A stretch of 64,000 nucleotides of DNA from Atrina japonica. Its lineage: Eukaryota > Mollusca > Bivalvia > Pterioida > Pinnidae. Position 1 is the stretch's first letter. The number at the start of each line of letters is the position of its first letter. Of this stretch, positions 1 through 11,337 are shown piece after piece. The notes under the pieces are model-generated. The model was not told the origin of the DNA. It worked only from the letters and a program-made list of their open reading frames with translations, and did no database searches. The stretch spans positions 124,001 to 188,000 of the forward strand of contig BROG01000912.1 of assembly GCA_030159075.1 (NCBI GenBank). The letters run 5' to 3'. The translations under genes and the position numbers were made by a program.

Positions 1-104
1 AGTGAGCAGTGAAAGTTACAATCAAGGAAAAAATTGTCAAAAGACCAAAAAAAATTACCATAAATAGTTTGGTGCCCAGTTATCTTTTTTAAACTAACAA
101 AAAG

Positions 105-520
105 CAGTATGTCCCTCTATCGTTGAACTTTAGAGACCAAAAGCAATATGTCCCTCTGTCTTTGAAATTGAGAGATTAAACCAATATGTCCCTGATTTTG
201 AACTTGAGGGACCAAAACAGATATGTCCCTCTATTCTTGAACTAGAGAAACCAAACCAATATATCCTTCTTTGAGTTTGGGATGTCATAAGCAATGCATA
301 TGTGTCCCTTTATCTTTAAAATTGAGAGACCAACCAATGTATCCTAGTATCTTTGAACTTGAGTTACCAAACCAATAAACCCCTCTTTGAATTTGAGATG
401 TCATAACAATACATGTATGTCCAGCTATCTTTGAACTTGAGAGACCAAAACCAAAATGTCCTTCTGTCTTCCACTTCAAAAACCAAAGACAGTATGTCCC
501 GCTATCTTTGAACTTTATGC
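105..520. repeat. degenerate tandem repeat, about 40-bp unit
   Basis: About ten diverged units, each built from 'tatgtccctctatctttgaa' followed by 'cttgagagaccaaacc'. Unit length and sequence drift, and some units carry 'gatgtcataa' instead. No coding potential is apparent. It probably lies in the intron or flank upstream of LYRM7. Confidence 0.7.
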
Positions 521-3500
521 TTAATTGTTGACTGTTGGAGACAATTGTACATAACAATGTAAGTTCATGAGACTTCTTTGACCGTTCACCTTTATAGTTC
601 ATGTAGTTTTGTCTTGTCATCAAGGTATCTTGAAGTCAAGTTGAGCCCTTTTTTTTAAACAAGAAATCAGCTTTGGTGTAATTTCAAGAAGAGACCTGCG
701 CATAACTTAATACTGTACATGTATACCTGGAAGTTTTTGGACCATATACAATAAACAGAATTATTTTTAGTGTGACATAAAACACTAATAAATGAATCAA
801 AATAAATAATCTTTTGCACCTTAAAAATTGCATTATAATGTACATGTATTCACAAATTATGTCTGAAAAAGTGAGGACGCCAAAGAATGTTGTCTCAGTG
901 CTGTAAACCTGAAGCCTCTTGTTAGGTTCATTTATATCATTTGTCTTATATAAACAGCATACAACGTATGTAGATGAAACACAGAAAACAAAGATCAAAT
1001 AGTATTAGCATTCCTTCAATTTCTAAATGACAAGTAATGCTCTTGGGGAGATAGTTATGTTTATAAGATTTAGAGTCTAGAAAAAATTTAGTGTCTTGAA
1101 AAAACACAGATTGTGACAGAATTGATAATCATGTTTTCTTTACTCATAGCCACAATCAAAAGTTACATATGTACATGTATATAAAGTACTAAACATAACT
1201 CATTTTAGTTAGTGTTTAGTGTTTAGTCATCCTGTTAGATTTATGACCATTCAAAATTTTATTGATTTATCTTAATCTAGAAATCTATGTAGTTTATAAG
1301 CTTGGCGCATTAGCTTTGCTGTAGTAATGAAGTCAAAAAAAAAAAAAAAAACATCAATGAAATTTTTAATGCTCTTTAGGGAAGGTTTACAAGATAAAAT
1401 TGCTTTGAACAATTGTCATAATAGTTGGCATTTGTTATGATTCCTTTGTAAAGATTTACAATAAGTCTTATCAAATGTACATCAAAGATTTTGCAAATTT
1501 ACAATAAAATTGAAATAAAAAAACATTTTAAAATACTCTCTTGTGAATATGGACTGATGATAACTGTAAATTCTATGTTTACTGTAATTATCTCCTGGAT
1601 ATGTTGTATCGTTTTCTGTTATTATAAAAGAAATGAGGTTTATCTTGATATATTTCGTAATTTTATTGTCATGGAGATGAATTTTCGATGTTAAAGTTTT
1701 TCAATAAAAAAATTATCTCTTAACTCATCAACCCATAAGAAGAATGAACTCTTATACAAATCAATGCTTTAGGAGAGTCCACTTGTGTTTTTAAGGGTGA
1801 ATGAGTCGATACTTTACAAACTTTCTAGGTTTCCTCTGCACAACATGCACTAATATAAAGTTTTTTATTCTATGTATGATTTTCTGTAGTTTCATGCCAG
1901 AACAGAAGGTGGCTAAAATTATACATTTGTATTTAGATGATTCCTAGATAAATTTTGATATTACTAGACTGTTATGTTACTTGATCCATATTTGAACATT
2001 GTAATTCCATATCAGTCAGTTAAAGTCTGGATTATCAAAAGGCTAGATTTGATATTACACAATACTCAGGCAGGGTAGGGCTGTGAAATTTTTCGATACA
2101 ATATGTATTGAATATTTGTTTTTTAATACACAATAGGTATTTGTGTATTGGTCAAGTCTCAAAAGACAACAATTTTAGTTTAATTTAAGGGAAAGATAGA
2201 CACCTGGTCACGTGACCAGAATGTTAATATAGTAATATAAACTGAAACTGATGTTGGCAATTTAAACAAAGATGACAGATGACACAAATTTGTCCACAAA
2301 AGACATAAATTGAATGGTAAATTCACATCAAGAGGTAAATTAGGTTCTTTGTGACAAAATTAATTTAACTGTCATGGTTTTTGTATCAGCTATGTAACAC
2401 AGCTTCACATTGTCTGGCATCTTTTGTCCCTCTGTCTGTTTCTCTGGATACAGTCACATTTTGACATAAATTATCATTACTTTCTTATTGTAGAAAGGTG
2501 CATAATATGGCATATTTAAATATCCCTTATATACCCACAAATGTGCCAAATTATTCAGTCTATTAATTCATACATTCATTATGAATAAGTATGCAAAAAG
2601 TAAGAAAAATTTGATGATAAGTTTTTTGTATACCCCAGGGTACCCTTCTTCCCCTTAAATCTTCTGTGGTAAAATTCTACATATTTGTGTTCTCTGTAAT
2701 CATTACCAAGCATAATGTACCATACTAAATGTTTTATGGCAGAATAAATCATCTTTATACAAACAGTGAATGACCTATCACTGACTACTAAAACTAGTGT
2801 ATTTTTTTTAAACAATCATTACAAATTGTAGATAAAATATTAAGTTAACAACAAAGATAATATAAAAGATAAAAATAAATACATCATTCACTAAATTTGT
2901 TGAGTATGATTTTAAATACATGATTTTAATCCGGTGTTGCCGTTTGCTGAACTCGGTGAACTGTCGGTGTTTAGTTTTGTCAGTTGGTGTAAATTAACAC
3001 TCCTATGGCACAAAACATTGATTTTTAAGACATTTCAGGTGTGTTGCCATGTTGCTGCTGCCGGTAGATGTGGCAACATTACAATTACATACTGTACATA
3101 TTGTCATTTACTTTCTTAAAGTAATTCCATGGTCTTCGACCTCGGAGGTGACATGGCTGCAGGAATGCACTTGGATTCTTTTTTGATCCTTTTCATACAG
3201 ATGCTTAACAAATTCATTGCAATTTACAAATTGTTTGAAGACCTGTAATAAGTCCTGTGTACTGATAGGGACATATTTGTGTATTGGTATATTGAAAAGA
3301 CTAGTGATATTGGTATGAACCGATACATCGGTATATTGATTCACCTCTAATGCAGGGTATCTCTTGGCACACAAATCTTGTATGATTGTCATAACAAAAT
3401 AAGATTAAAAAATTGAGTCACTGTACTACAGTGAAATCTGTCTTGAAAGACCACCTGTCCTTTAAGACCACATTCTAAAAAGCATTTGGTTGAATAATCC

Positions 3501-3550
3501 ATTAAATAAAACCTCTTTTGAGAGACCACCTGTCTTGAATATGTTGAGAG
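521..3550. other. non-coding DNA upstream of the LYRM7 exons
   Basis: AT-rich sequence with only short chance ORFs. I looked here for the N-terminal LYRM7 exon (the LYR-like FKxLHRTR segment) and did not find it, so this is probably intron. Positions 3420-3550 hold the degenerate flank of the adjacent minisatellite ('agaccacctgtc' repeats). Confidence 0.5.
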
Positions 3551-4105
3551 ATCACATTGTAGTTGCATATGGGTGGTCTCTATCACATTTTAGTTGCATA
3601 TGGGTGGTCCCTATCACATTGTAGTTGCATATGGGTGGTCTCTATCACATTATAGTTGCGTATGGGTGGTCTCTATCACATTATAGTTGCGTATGGGTGG
3701 TCTCTATCACATTATAGTTGCGTATGGGTGGTCTCTATCACATTATAGTTGCGTATGGGTGGTCCCTATCACATTGTAGTTGCGTATGGGTGGTCCCTAT
3801 CACATTTTAGTTGCATATGGGTGGTCCCTATCACATTGTAGTTGCATATGGGTGGTCTCTATCACATTATAGTTGCGTATGGGTGGTCTCTATCACATTA
3901 TAGTTGCGTATGGGTGGTCTCTATCACATTATAGTTGCATATGGGTGGTCCCTATCACATTGTAGTTGCGTATGGGTGGTCTCTATCACATTGTAGTTGC
4001 ATATGGGTGGTCCCTATCACATTGTAGTTGGGTATGGGTGGTCCCTATCACATTGTAGTTGTGTATGGGTGGTCCCTATCACATTTTAGTTGCAGATGGG
4101 TCGGT
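3551..4105. repeat. 31-bp minisatellite, about 18 copies
   Basis: Uninterrupted array of a 31-bp unit containing 'tatgggtggtctctatcaca' and 'ttatagttgc'. Copies differ at a few recurring positions (ctc/ccc, gta/ata/ttt, gcg/gca). Variant units are interspersed, and some neighbouring units share the same variants, which suggests recent block duplication. There are no spacers, so it is not a CRISPR array. It ends about 730 bp before the first visible LYRM7 exon. Confidence 0.9.
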
Positions 4106-4838
4106 CTCTCAAAACAAGTTCTACTGTAGTAGACACCTTTTTTGACGTCCTTAATTTCTAAGTCAACCTATATTTTATTTAGAAATGGTCCCTAAACAAA
4201 AATGTCTAGTGAAAACCTTGTCCATGGCAGGGATGACTAGTTTGCTTGAAATAAACACTTCTTTATGTCACCTTTGGTACCTGATTTCACCTTTGTTTTA
4301 TCCTGAAGTCTGATTTTGTCCACTGCTCCTGTTGGCTGTATATTGTCATGTTAACCACCTACAGTTCATTCATTGATGTCTAAACAGACTTATCAGTGAA
4401 TGAATACAATAAAAATCCATTTGGTCTGACAGAAATCATAAAATGTCTGATACTTGAGAACAAGGTTTCAAGAACTCTGACACGTTGGTTCCTTATAACG
4501 TTGTTATGGAAAGTGTTGTGATATATGTTGTTCAGGTAGTCTACCAGTTCTGTGGAATATAATCCAATTGCTGAAGAAGGTTAATTTGAATAATGATTGA
4601 TATTGTTACACATACATTTACACATGTTATCATAATTATGTAACAGGTGAGGAAAAGAGAACAGTCAGACTGGGATTTAAATCTAGGCCTCCCACATTTT
4701 GTATGGCTGTTCTACACACTGATCCACCTGGTGTGACATATCCAATCCCTGTTATATTTAATAGTTTTCAATTCCCAGAGTAATGAAATTTTAATGTTTA
4801 CAAATTTATTCATAATGAATATACTTTTATCTTTAAAG

Positions 4839-4909
4839 CTGCAAGAGCCAAGATCAATGACGAATTCAAGAAAAATAAATCAGAGACAGAAACAGATAAA
4901 GTGGATGAG
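4839..4909 (+). CDS. LYRM7: LYRM7 (MZM1-like) complex III assembly factor, internal exon
   Basis: The exon is bounded by 'tttaaag' and 'gag|gtagtt'. It starts with the last two bases of a split Ala codon and ends in phase 0. It encodes AARAKINDEFKKNKSETETD then KVDE. This closely matches the segment following the LYR motif in animal LYRM7 (AARxKINxEFKxNKSET). Family knowledge: LYRM7/MZM1 is a mitochondrial-matrix chaperone that binds the Rieske iron-sulfur subunit (UQCRFS1) before BCS1L-dependent insertion into complex III. The three exons join in phase to 89 residues. The human protein is about 104 residues, so roughly 25-30 N-terminal residues, including the LYR-type motif, are missing. That exon was not found upstream and probably lies left of the window. 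Confidence 0.88.
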
Positions 4910-5394
4910 GTAGTTATAGTGATACATTTAAAAGGTGGATTTTAACAAATTGTCAAGTGCAAGCACAAAATTAAATTTTTGTTCAAACTTGAAAGTTTTT
5001 AGGCAAAGTTTCAAAATTATTGGTCAAATGTTGAGTTCAGAGGCACCCAAATCAATAGATAATTTCATTTTTCACCAAATTTTAGAAATTATTTACTTTT
5101 TCTGAAAATCCAGTGTATCAGTTTTATTCAAACTGTCCCCATGTGAGGCCACAAAATGTTTTTGAATGTAATTGGAATAATACCTGTAAGGGTGTCAAAA
5201 AAAGTTAAAAATTTGTAACATTGTTATGATGAGCATATTCTCACAGTAATTATACTTTTCACTGAGGTGACCCTTGAGGCCTGTTATGCCTTCTGTTAGT
5301 TTATAAAACAATCTCCAAATGAGGTCATATGATGTTTGTACAATGTACTTAGTGCCTAAAAGTCATATAAATATTATAAACATATTACCAAAGT

Positions 5395-5448
5395 TATAAT
5401 GTTCAAGACGATCGTTTCTGTCCATTAGACGTCATCAGTTGAGATCCA
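5395..5448 (-). ncRNA. candidate type I hammerhead ribozyme, copy 1 (retrozyme remnant)
   Basis: Reading the - strand: CTGATGA (complement of 5432-5438), a 3-bp stem II (GTC/GAC) with a short loop, then GAAAC (around 5414-5418), loop GATC, and GTC (5407-5409), with the predicted cut 3' of that C. The next bases, TTGAAC, pair with CTCAA before the core for 4 bp (stem I). Stem III is 2 bp (AC/GT) with a GATC loop. All invariant core bases are present in order. The 10.1/11.1 position looks mismatched. It lies antisense in a LYRM7 intron. Flanks 'atattataaac' and 'ttttaaatagattttctaaa' recur at other copies. Confidence 0.6.
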
Positions 5449-5765
5449 GTTTTAAATAGATTTTCTAAAGGGAGTGCCAAATATTACTTCAGTACAAGAT
5501 AATGAAACATCCGTGAACAGGATCATCAAATCATAGATAATAAAAGTACATCCCTCAGATGCAGTTACCAGAATGCTAGGGGTACCTGGGTAAATATATC
5601 AGCGTAACAATAAATAAATGCATTACCACAGTACATCGTTTGTCCTAAAGTCCATTATGTTTCCATTGGTCGAATAAATCTTTGTTTTAATGTGTTAGGG
5701 CACACATTGACAGCACGTGTTGATTTATCATAATTATCTGTCTGATAAATGTGTTTTCTTTGCAG

Positions 5766-5847
5766 CTGATAAAGAAAGCAGAGAGTGTTGACGAAGTGAT
5801 GAGAAAGTTGTTGGTGCAAGCAGAACATGTCTCTAAGGACAGAATTA
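5766..5847 (+). CDS. LYRM7: LYRM7 complex III assembly factor, internal exon
   Basis: Acceptor 'tttgcag' and donor 'gtaagtag' flank an 82-bp exon that starts in phase 0 and leaves one base. It encodes LIKKAESVDEVMRKLLVQAE then HVSKDRI. This is the helical region of LYRM7 that in vertebrates reads as an IEEL-to-LLRTSV-like stretch. Frame and phase fit both the preceding exon (ends ...KVDE) and the terminal exon at 9119. The long downstream intron (5848-9118) carries a hammerhead repeat, a dispersed repeat, a PLE tail and a MITE. Confidence 0.88.
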
Positions 5848-6764
5848 GTAAGTAGTTTATACAGGAATAAGAAAGCCTATAATTAAGCATCCTTTATACA
5901 GTAGAACCTGTGTTTTAAAGCCTCTCTTTCTGACATTTTGTTTCTTAAGGAATACGACCATTCTGTAAAGAGAAAAAAAAAAACAATAACAGCTGTAATT
6001 TCAGTAATTTGCATTCTTTCTTTATCTGTAGGCTTTTGGCCACCTGACTCTCCTCAGGAGATTATGATACAGATATCTGTGTGAAATCCATATTTTTGAA
6101 ATCACAGAGGTATTTAAACTTCCTGAAAAATGCCAGATGGTCAAAGGAAAGAGACATTATAATATAGTTTATACATATCAATACTCACTTAGGGTAGCTG
6201 TTTTAGTGTGTAATTTTTAGTTTCAGATCTATCCAAAACTTGCAAATTATATGAATACAGATACCATCATGATGTTTTTTTTTTTAAATTTGTATTTACA
6301 GACATGGACTAATGAATCTCAAAAAATATTTGGATAACTCATTGACCCCTGAAATCACATTTGGACTCATCCATTTCAAATAATGGTGAAATCCCCTGTC
6401 AGGAGTATATAATTTAAGATAATGATTGTGCATGCAGTATTACCTTGTTCACCGCTGAATTTTGACAATAGACTTCAGAGTTACCATATCGGGTGAATCT
6501 AAATGTAACCACAGGGGATGATGAGTTAAAATCAAAAATAATTTTCTAAAACAAATGATGATAGTAAGACAAATATGAATATCGTGAAAGAATAAAAAGA
6601 AAGATACAAAAATGTTTGTAGTAACTGAATCCACAAGGCAGGATACATTTACACTCCCCTTGGGAAACACAGATATAGGAGCAGGTGCTGTGGATGAGTA
6701 AACATTGCCTTTTGATACCTGTCATGGACCATTGGGAAATATTATAAACCTTAAAACCAAAATC

Positions 6765-6815
6765 ATAATGATCAAGACAATCATTTCTATCAATTAAACT
6801 TCATCAGCTGATTTC
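6765..6815 (-). ncRNA. candidate hammerhead ribozyme, copy 2
   Basis: On the - strand: AATCAG, CTGATGA (6801-6807), a weak stem II around TTTAATT, GAAA (6784-6787), loop GATT, then GTC (6776-6778) and TTGATC. Stem I pairs ATCAG with TTGAT (5 bp including G-U). Stem III is A-U plus U-G. Stem II has decayed to wobble pairs, so activity is doubtful. Upstream 'aaatattataaacc' and downstream 'cagtttgaaatagattttct' match the other copies. Confidence 0.5.
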
Positions 6816-6957
6816 CAGTTTGAAATAGATTTTCTGTCAGAAAATAACATTCACATACACTTTTTTGTTGATCATTATATATGTTCAGACACTGTCAAAA
6901 TGTTTTAAAAATTACTACTATAAAAATTGTGAGGTGTTTAGTTCAAAATTTTGTATC

Positions 6958-7640
6958 AATAGATGGTGGGCTAATCATATGGCCCTGCATCCGTCGTCCG
7001 TCTGTCCTGAACACTTCTTGTTACTGCTATTTCTCAGAAAAGACTAAAGGGTTCTCCTTGAAATTTGACCTGAAGGTTCTCCTTGAGGTCTAGTTTTGCA
7101 TATTTCATTTTCAAAGAGATTGGAATCCAACATGGCAGACAGGCGGCTATCTTGGATTTTGACCAAATAAAGTTTATTACTGCTACTTATCAGAAAAGAA
7201 TTATTGGATTTTCTTGAAATTGGACAAGAAGGTTCCCCGTGAGGTCTAGTTGTGCATATGACATTTTCAGAGAGATTGGATTCCAACAGGTGGCTTGGAT
7301 TTTGACAAAGAAAGTATGTATTTCTCAAAATGTTTTGAAGGAATCATTTTGGAATTAATTATGGAGGTTCCCCTGAGGTCTAAATGTGCGTATTACATTT
7401 TCAGATCAAAATCCAAGATGGACACCTGTCGGCCATGTTGAATTCCATTCTCTCTTAAAATGTAGTATGTTCAGTTTAAGTTCAGTATGATTTTGTGAAA
7501 AAAGTTTTTCACAGAAATATGGATTTAAGTTCAAATTCAATGTTGAGATACAAAATAAGAGATAAGAAGAGAAAAAAAAGTCTGTTATAGATCAGACATA
7601 AAACATTCCATGGTGGGCGCCAAGATCCCTCTGGTATTTC
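6958..7640 (+). repeat. dispersed repeat with internal ~150-bp subrepeats
   Basis: Starts near 'atggtgggctaatcatatgg' with 'ccgtcgtccgtctgtcc' and ends 'ggcgccaagatccctctggt'. Inside, a block around 'tatttctcagaaaagactaa' and 'ttcagagagattgga' repeats about three times (7020, 7190, 7310). Its boundary sequences resemble repeats common in bivalve genomes (recollection, not checked). The ORFs here are shadows of the repeat. Confidence 0.6.
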
Positions 7641-8224
7641 TTGTTTTGTATGTGTCTGTAAATTTATTGTATAGTAATACCAAGGTAAAATGGCACATCT
7701 GGGTTCTGTCTAGAGCCAAAAACAATACAATCTATTTTCAGAAAAATAGGAATGTACAGTTAAAACATGACTCCATATATAACTAGCCCAAATATTTTTT
7801 TTTCTTGAAGACAAGGCTGTCACCGTTGTTATGATTTGATTTGGACTAATGATTGTAAGGATGTGTCAGTTTGCCATGGTAGGCATGTACTTATTTGATA
7901 AAATGACCATCACTACATCAATCTTAACCAATTTGAATAGTTAAAAATCATAAAATACAGCACTTTGTATTAAAGAACCAGGAGTACTCAGATCTTTTTT
8001 TAACCCTAGGTCTCCTAATGAGGATAAAATTAAGACAATGGAATGAGTGATATATTTAGATTAACGGAAATATTTCATAAAAAATATCAAGCGTAATGTT
8101 TTAGATACCATGATGTGGAAATTGAAATATTATCACTGGTAGATATAGCAATCATTATTATCAGTATTTTATCAACTGACATAGGTATTTTGAGAAAATG
8201 ACATTTGACAATACCAACTCTTCA

Positions 8225-8376
8225 TAAGTTTATCTGTAATAATCTCTGCTCCTCCATGGCACCTGATCCCACCTCTTGGTTTCTAGAGGTCAGTGTTTGT
8301 CCATTTTTGCCGGATTTGAATCTGTGTCCTGGACATCCTAAAGATTTATACTTTGGTATCTGAGATGTTTTATACT
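8225..8376 (+). mobile_element. solo PLE 3' tail (subfamily 1)
   Basis: Contains 'ctcctccatggcacctgatc', the 'ctcttggtttctagaggtca' block and the terminal 'actttggtatctgagatgtt'. This is the sequence that follows the reverse transcriptase in the PLE copies at 46765-48065 and 31825-34235. No reverse transcriptase precedes it, so it is a 5'-truncated insertion. The TTAA-flanked MITE begins directly at its end. Confidence 0.8.
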
Positions 8377-8380
8377 TTAA

Positions 8381-8751
8381 AGGGGCATTAGTTGTTTTAA
8401 AAAAATATTGCTTTTTACCACTTAGACTGGTGTACAATAACAAATAAAGATATACACAGGCATAAACATTCTTATATTCCTATATATTTTGTGAAAATAA
8501 GATCAAGTCAAGTGTCATATCCATATACAAATAGTAAGACCAAATTAAACATTTTCAAACAAATATTTGCCAAACTGGGATTCTCAGGCAATTTTTACAA
8601 AGTATATAGAAATATAAGAATTTGAACACTTTGTCACAATGTATAAATGCTCTCTTCAGCCTGTGTATATCTCTTTTTGCTATCGTACATCAATCTAAGA
8701 AGTAAAAAAAAAGGAAAGATATTTTTTTGAGAAAACACAACTAATGTCTCT
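8381..8751. mobile_element. TTAA-flanked foldback MITE, copy 1
   Basis: The left end 'aggggcattagttg' and the right end 'aactaatgtctct' are inverted repeats. The inversion extends inward about 150 bp per arm: 'tacacaggcataaacattct' plus 'cctatatattttgtg' on the left, and the inverted forms on the right. It is flanked by TTAA (8377-8380) and TTAC. Four other copies occur at 19.8, 29.5, 36.4 and 57.9 kb. No transposase is encoded, so it is non-autonomous. Confidence 0.8.
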
Positions 8752-9118
8752 TTACAATTACATGGAACTGTTCTGTGACAAATATGCCATTTAACCAGAC
8801 CAGTCTGTTATCACAGTTATATTTAAAAAAAATTTCTTAATGATTGTGGAAAGTCAGTTGCCATTGATAAGGTTTCAGTCTGAACTGCTAACAAGCATTG
8901 ATCTATAACTGCAGCTTTATCGCAGACTTTCTATGTTCTTTTTTGTCTATCATCTTGTAATTCCTTGTTTCCAATTTGATTGAAAAAAATCATTCATTTT
9001 GGTTTTTTTGGTGTATTTGTAGATGAAAAGAAACCAAAATTAGCCTACAATTTAATTGAAAAAGGATATATTTTCTGCTTCAATATTGTATTTATTTTGT
9101 CTGTTTTATCAATTTCAG

Positions 9119-9234
9119 AAATAAAAATCAGGGATGAAACATACAAAATGCCTAATAAAATGTATGATCCCAATGAGCCAATTCCACCTTTGAGACGAAC
9201 TAGAAAGAAAACCAGTGATGACCCCAAAACTTGA
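9119..9234 (+). CDS. LYRM7: LYRM7 complex III assembly factor, terminal exon
   Basis: Acceptor 'tcaatttcag' precedes an exon whose first two bases complete a Lys codon split after 5847. It encodes KIKIRDETYKMPNKMYDPNE, then PIPPLRRTRKKTSDDPKT and a TGA at 9232-9234. Vertebrate LYRM7 ends with a comparable R-D/L-V-E-N-V-P-Y segment, but this tail is more divergent and ends in a basic RRTRKK cluster. A 3' UTR of about 440 bp follows to the poly(A) signal. Reading upstream into the intron gives an open frame (from 8980), but the splice acceptor and phase argue against that as the coding start. Confidence 0.85.
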
Positions 9235-9675
9235 CCTTTTTTAGTTGGGATATTACTAAGATGTGCCAAGTGTGTGATTGATAAATGTTGCTGTAAATGT
9301 ATTGATATGAACGATGAAAGACATATGAACAGGAAAACATGTGTGGAGAAAACAATTATCACATTTGATATTCAGTGTCCATTCTCAAGAGGGTATTGAT
9401 ACTTTCTGACAAAGTGCTCAAATGTTCCAGATATGAAAAAGCATTTGTTTGGTGAATAAATATAATATACCATGAGATATTTAAGTTTTCATTTTGTAAA
9501 TTCTCTGTAATTAACTTGATACAAAGTTCAAAAAATTTAACAAACATATTATTCTTTGAGTATTATTCTATGCCGTTATGTAAAAGATTAGCATGAAATG
9601 GACGGGAAAACTTACGGTCTATATGGTCAAGGTCACAAGACACCCATGGGCAGAGGGGAGACATGCTTTTGTTAC

Positions 9676-9681
9676 AATAAA
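9676..9681 (+). terminator. poly(A) signal of LYRM7
   Basis: Canonical AATAAA in 'gttacaataaagac', 442 bp after the LYRM7 stop codon. An earlier AATAAA-like match occurs at about 9457 ('gaataaatata'). Confidence 0.6.
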
Positions 9682-9699
9682 GACATTTAGTTTAAAACA

Positions 9700-10550
9700 T
9701 TTTAAAATCTTGTCATTTTTATCTGAAATGACATAACTAATAAGTATTGGAATCACCACCACAGAGGCTCTCCGAAATTATTTCCAACCATTGGTGAAAA
9801 GGGCCCTTGATAACGGGAAAAAGTCAGATGCACAAGGAATGCAGACAGGTATCATCAGTCATCCTTGATGACCAGCCTAGTTATGCTGGTTGACCTATTT
9901 ACACTTGACATATTCCATGATAATCTGCAGAAATATACGAAACCTTTTAAAAGCCCTTTTGTGTTGCATGTCAAAGGATTCTTTTTGAAAGCTAGATTTA
10001 ATGATATCCGAGAAATGGGTAGACTAGCGTACATATCCAAATTAGTTTGATACCACAGGAAGCATACTGATGCATCATAAATTGATATGTGTAACGGCTT
10101 GACAGTTGCACTTTAGGAAATCAATGTGATTTAGTTTATTATGCCCTTCGCATAATAAAGAAAAACCCTGGGGAACAACTGATCTTTTCATTCATTAAGA
10201 GTCATCTTTTGCTCGTATTGCAGTATTGTACTCGATTATATGGTTTTTTAGGTGCCCTGTGTTAAATATAGGGAATGGTAGCTGCGGAAAAGCTTTTAGA
10301 TGTTCGTTAGCAGTACGTAGGCTAATTTTACAAGATTGTCACCTGCATAAATATCATACCACAGTACATACTTTTTGGAAGTGGGAGTGCCGATACAATT
10401 TTGTTTTAATAACATGAAAACCTTCTCTTATTCTGTATCAATTGTTTACTTTAAATGGAATTGATATTTTTTGTTTTTATACTGTACATAACAAAATACA
10501 TGTACATTAATATGTATCATGGTTTTAAAGAATAAAAATATTTATTAATT
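9700..10550. other. intergenic, no gene seen
   Basis: AT-rich DNA with only short ORFs that overlap each other on opposite strands. No repeat family shared with the rest of the window was recognised. Confidence 0.5.
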
Positions 10551-10553
10551 TTC

Positions 10554-10733
10554 AATAGACCCATTCACGATAACTGCGGTCCTGTAACTTCGAGGGAATA
10601 AATGATACAGATTCCCATAAAAATGACATCATGAAACAATCGGTTACTATAACAACGTCTATATTTTTGTGGGTATCTGTATCATTTATTTCCTCAAAGT
10701 TACAGTACCGCAGTTATCGTGAAAGGGTCTATT
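10554..10733. mobile_element. 180-bp palindromic (hairpin) MITE
   Basis: The left arm 'aatagacccattcacgataa' and 'ctgcggtcctgtaacttcga' is mirrored by the right arm ending 'cgcagttatcgtgaaagggt' and 'ctatt'. The arms pair for about 60 bp ('gaataaatgatacagat' also inverted) around a loop of roughly 55 bp. No coding capacity. A TA-type target duplication is possible but not certain. Confidence 0.75.
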
Positions 10734-10769
10734 ATGATACACTTTAACTTTGTTTTATGTTCTCACTTT

Positions 10770-11330
10770 TAAATGACCTCATTTAAAGACTATATGAGTG
10801 ACCTTCCTCAAGAAGAGGATCATACTGTTTTTGTCAGTCATCCTATCGTCAACTTTCCACATTTGTATAGTTATATTTCTTTAGCGCTGAACAGTGTCTA
10901 TATCTCCCAGATGACCCAGTATGCCAGATCATGTTCAGCATATGATCATTTCATAAACAGAGATAAACTAGTCACTGATAAGTTGTAGTCACATATGAGG
11001 AGTTGTTTGTAATTACAACATTGGTTAAAATGTTGAGTTTGGTAGAAGTTGTTCAGTACCGATTGAACAAGGACTTATTATTTGTCAATTTTGATTATAA
11101 TTTGACTATGGACTCCAAACAGGTGTGGCCGGTCCACAGGGTTCATAAATTCCTCCATACCCATGCATTCTGCATTTCCTAGATGTCTGATCTATCCAAT
11201 GTTCACCACGTGTTGTAACTGTATTCAGAACTTAATGACGATTGATATCCTAGTATCTGAGACTCTTTTACAATCATAATGTAATAATAATAGCTTAAAA
11301 CCATTTCTAAGTTTACGTTCATGTAATGAT
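10770..11330 (+). mobile_element. decayed PLE 3' end, copy A
   Basis: Translation at 10840-10988 gives FPHLYSYISLALNSVYISQM followed by TQYARSCSAYDHFINRDKLV and TDKL. This is the C-terminal part of the PLE reverse transcriptase also seen at 47570-47700. It is followed by the PLE 3' tail in decayed form: 'ggtgtggccggtccacaggg', 'tccaatgttcaccacgtgtt', 'gatatcctagtatctgaga'. Upstream reverse transcriptase domains are missing (5' truncation). Confidence 0.7.
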
Positions 11331-11337
11331 AACCCCT

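Noticed and set aside
3551..4105. CRISPR-like appearance of the 31-bp and 35-bp arrays (also 27664-28478)
   Set aside because: Units are contiguous with no unique spacers, and the DNA is clearly eukaryotic.
8980..9234. 84-codon ORF reading through the intron into the last LYRM7 exon
   Set aside because: The canonical acceptor at 9117-9118 and phase agreement with the exon at 5766 show the coding part begins at 9119.
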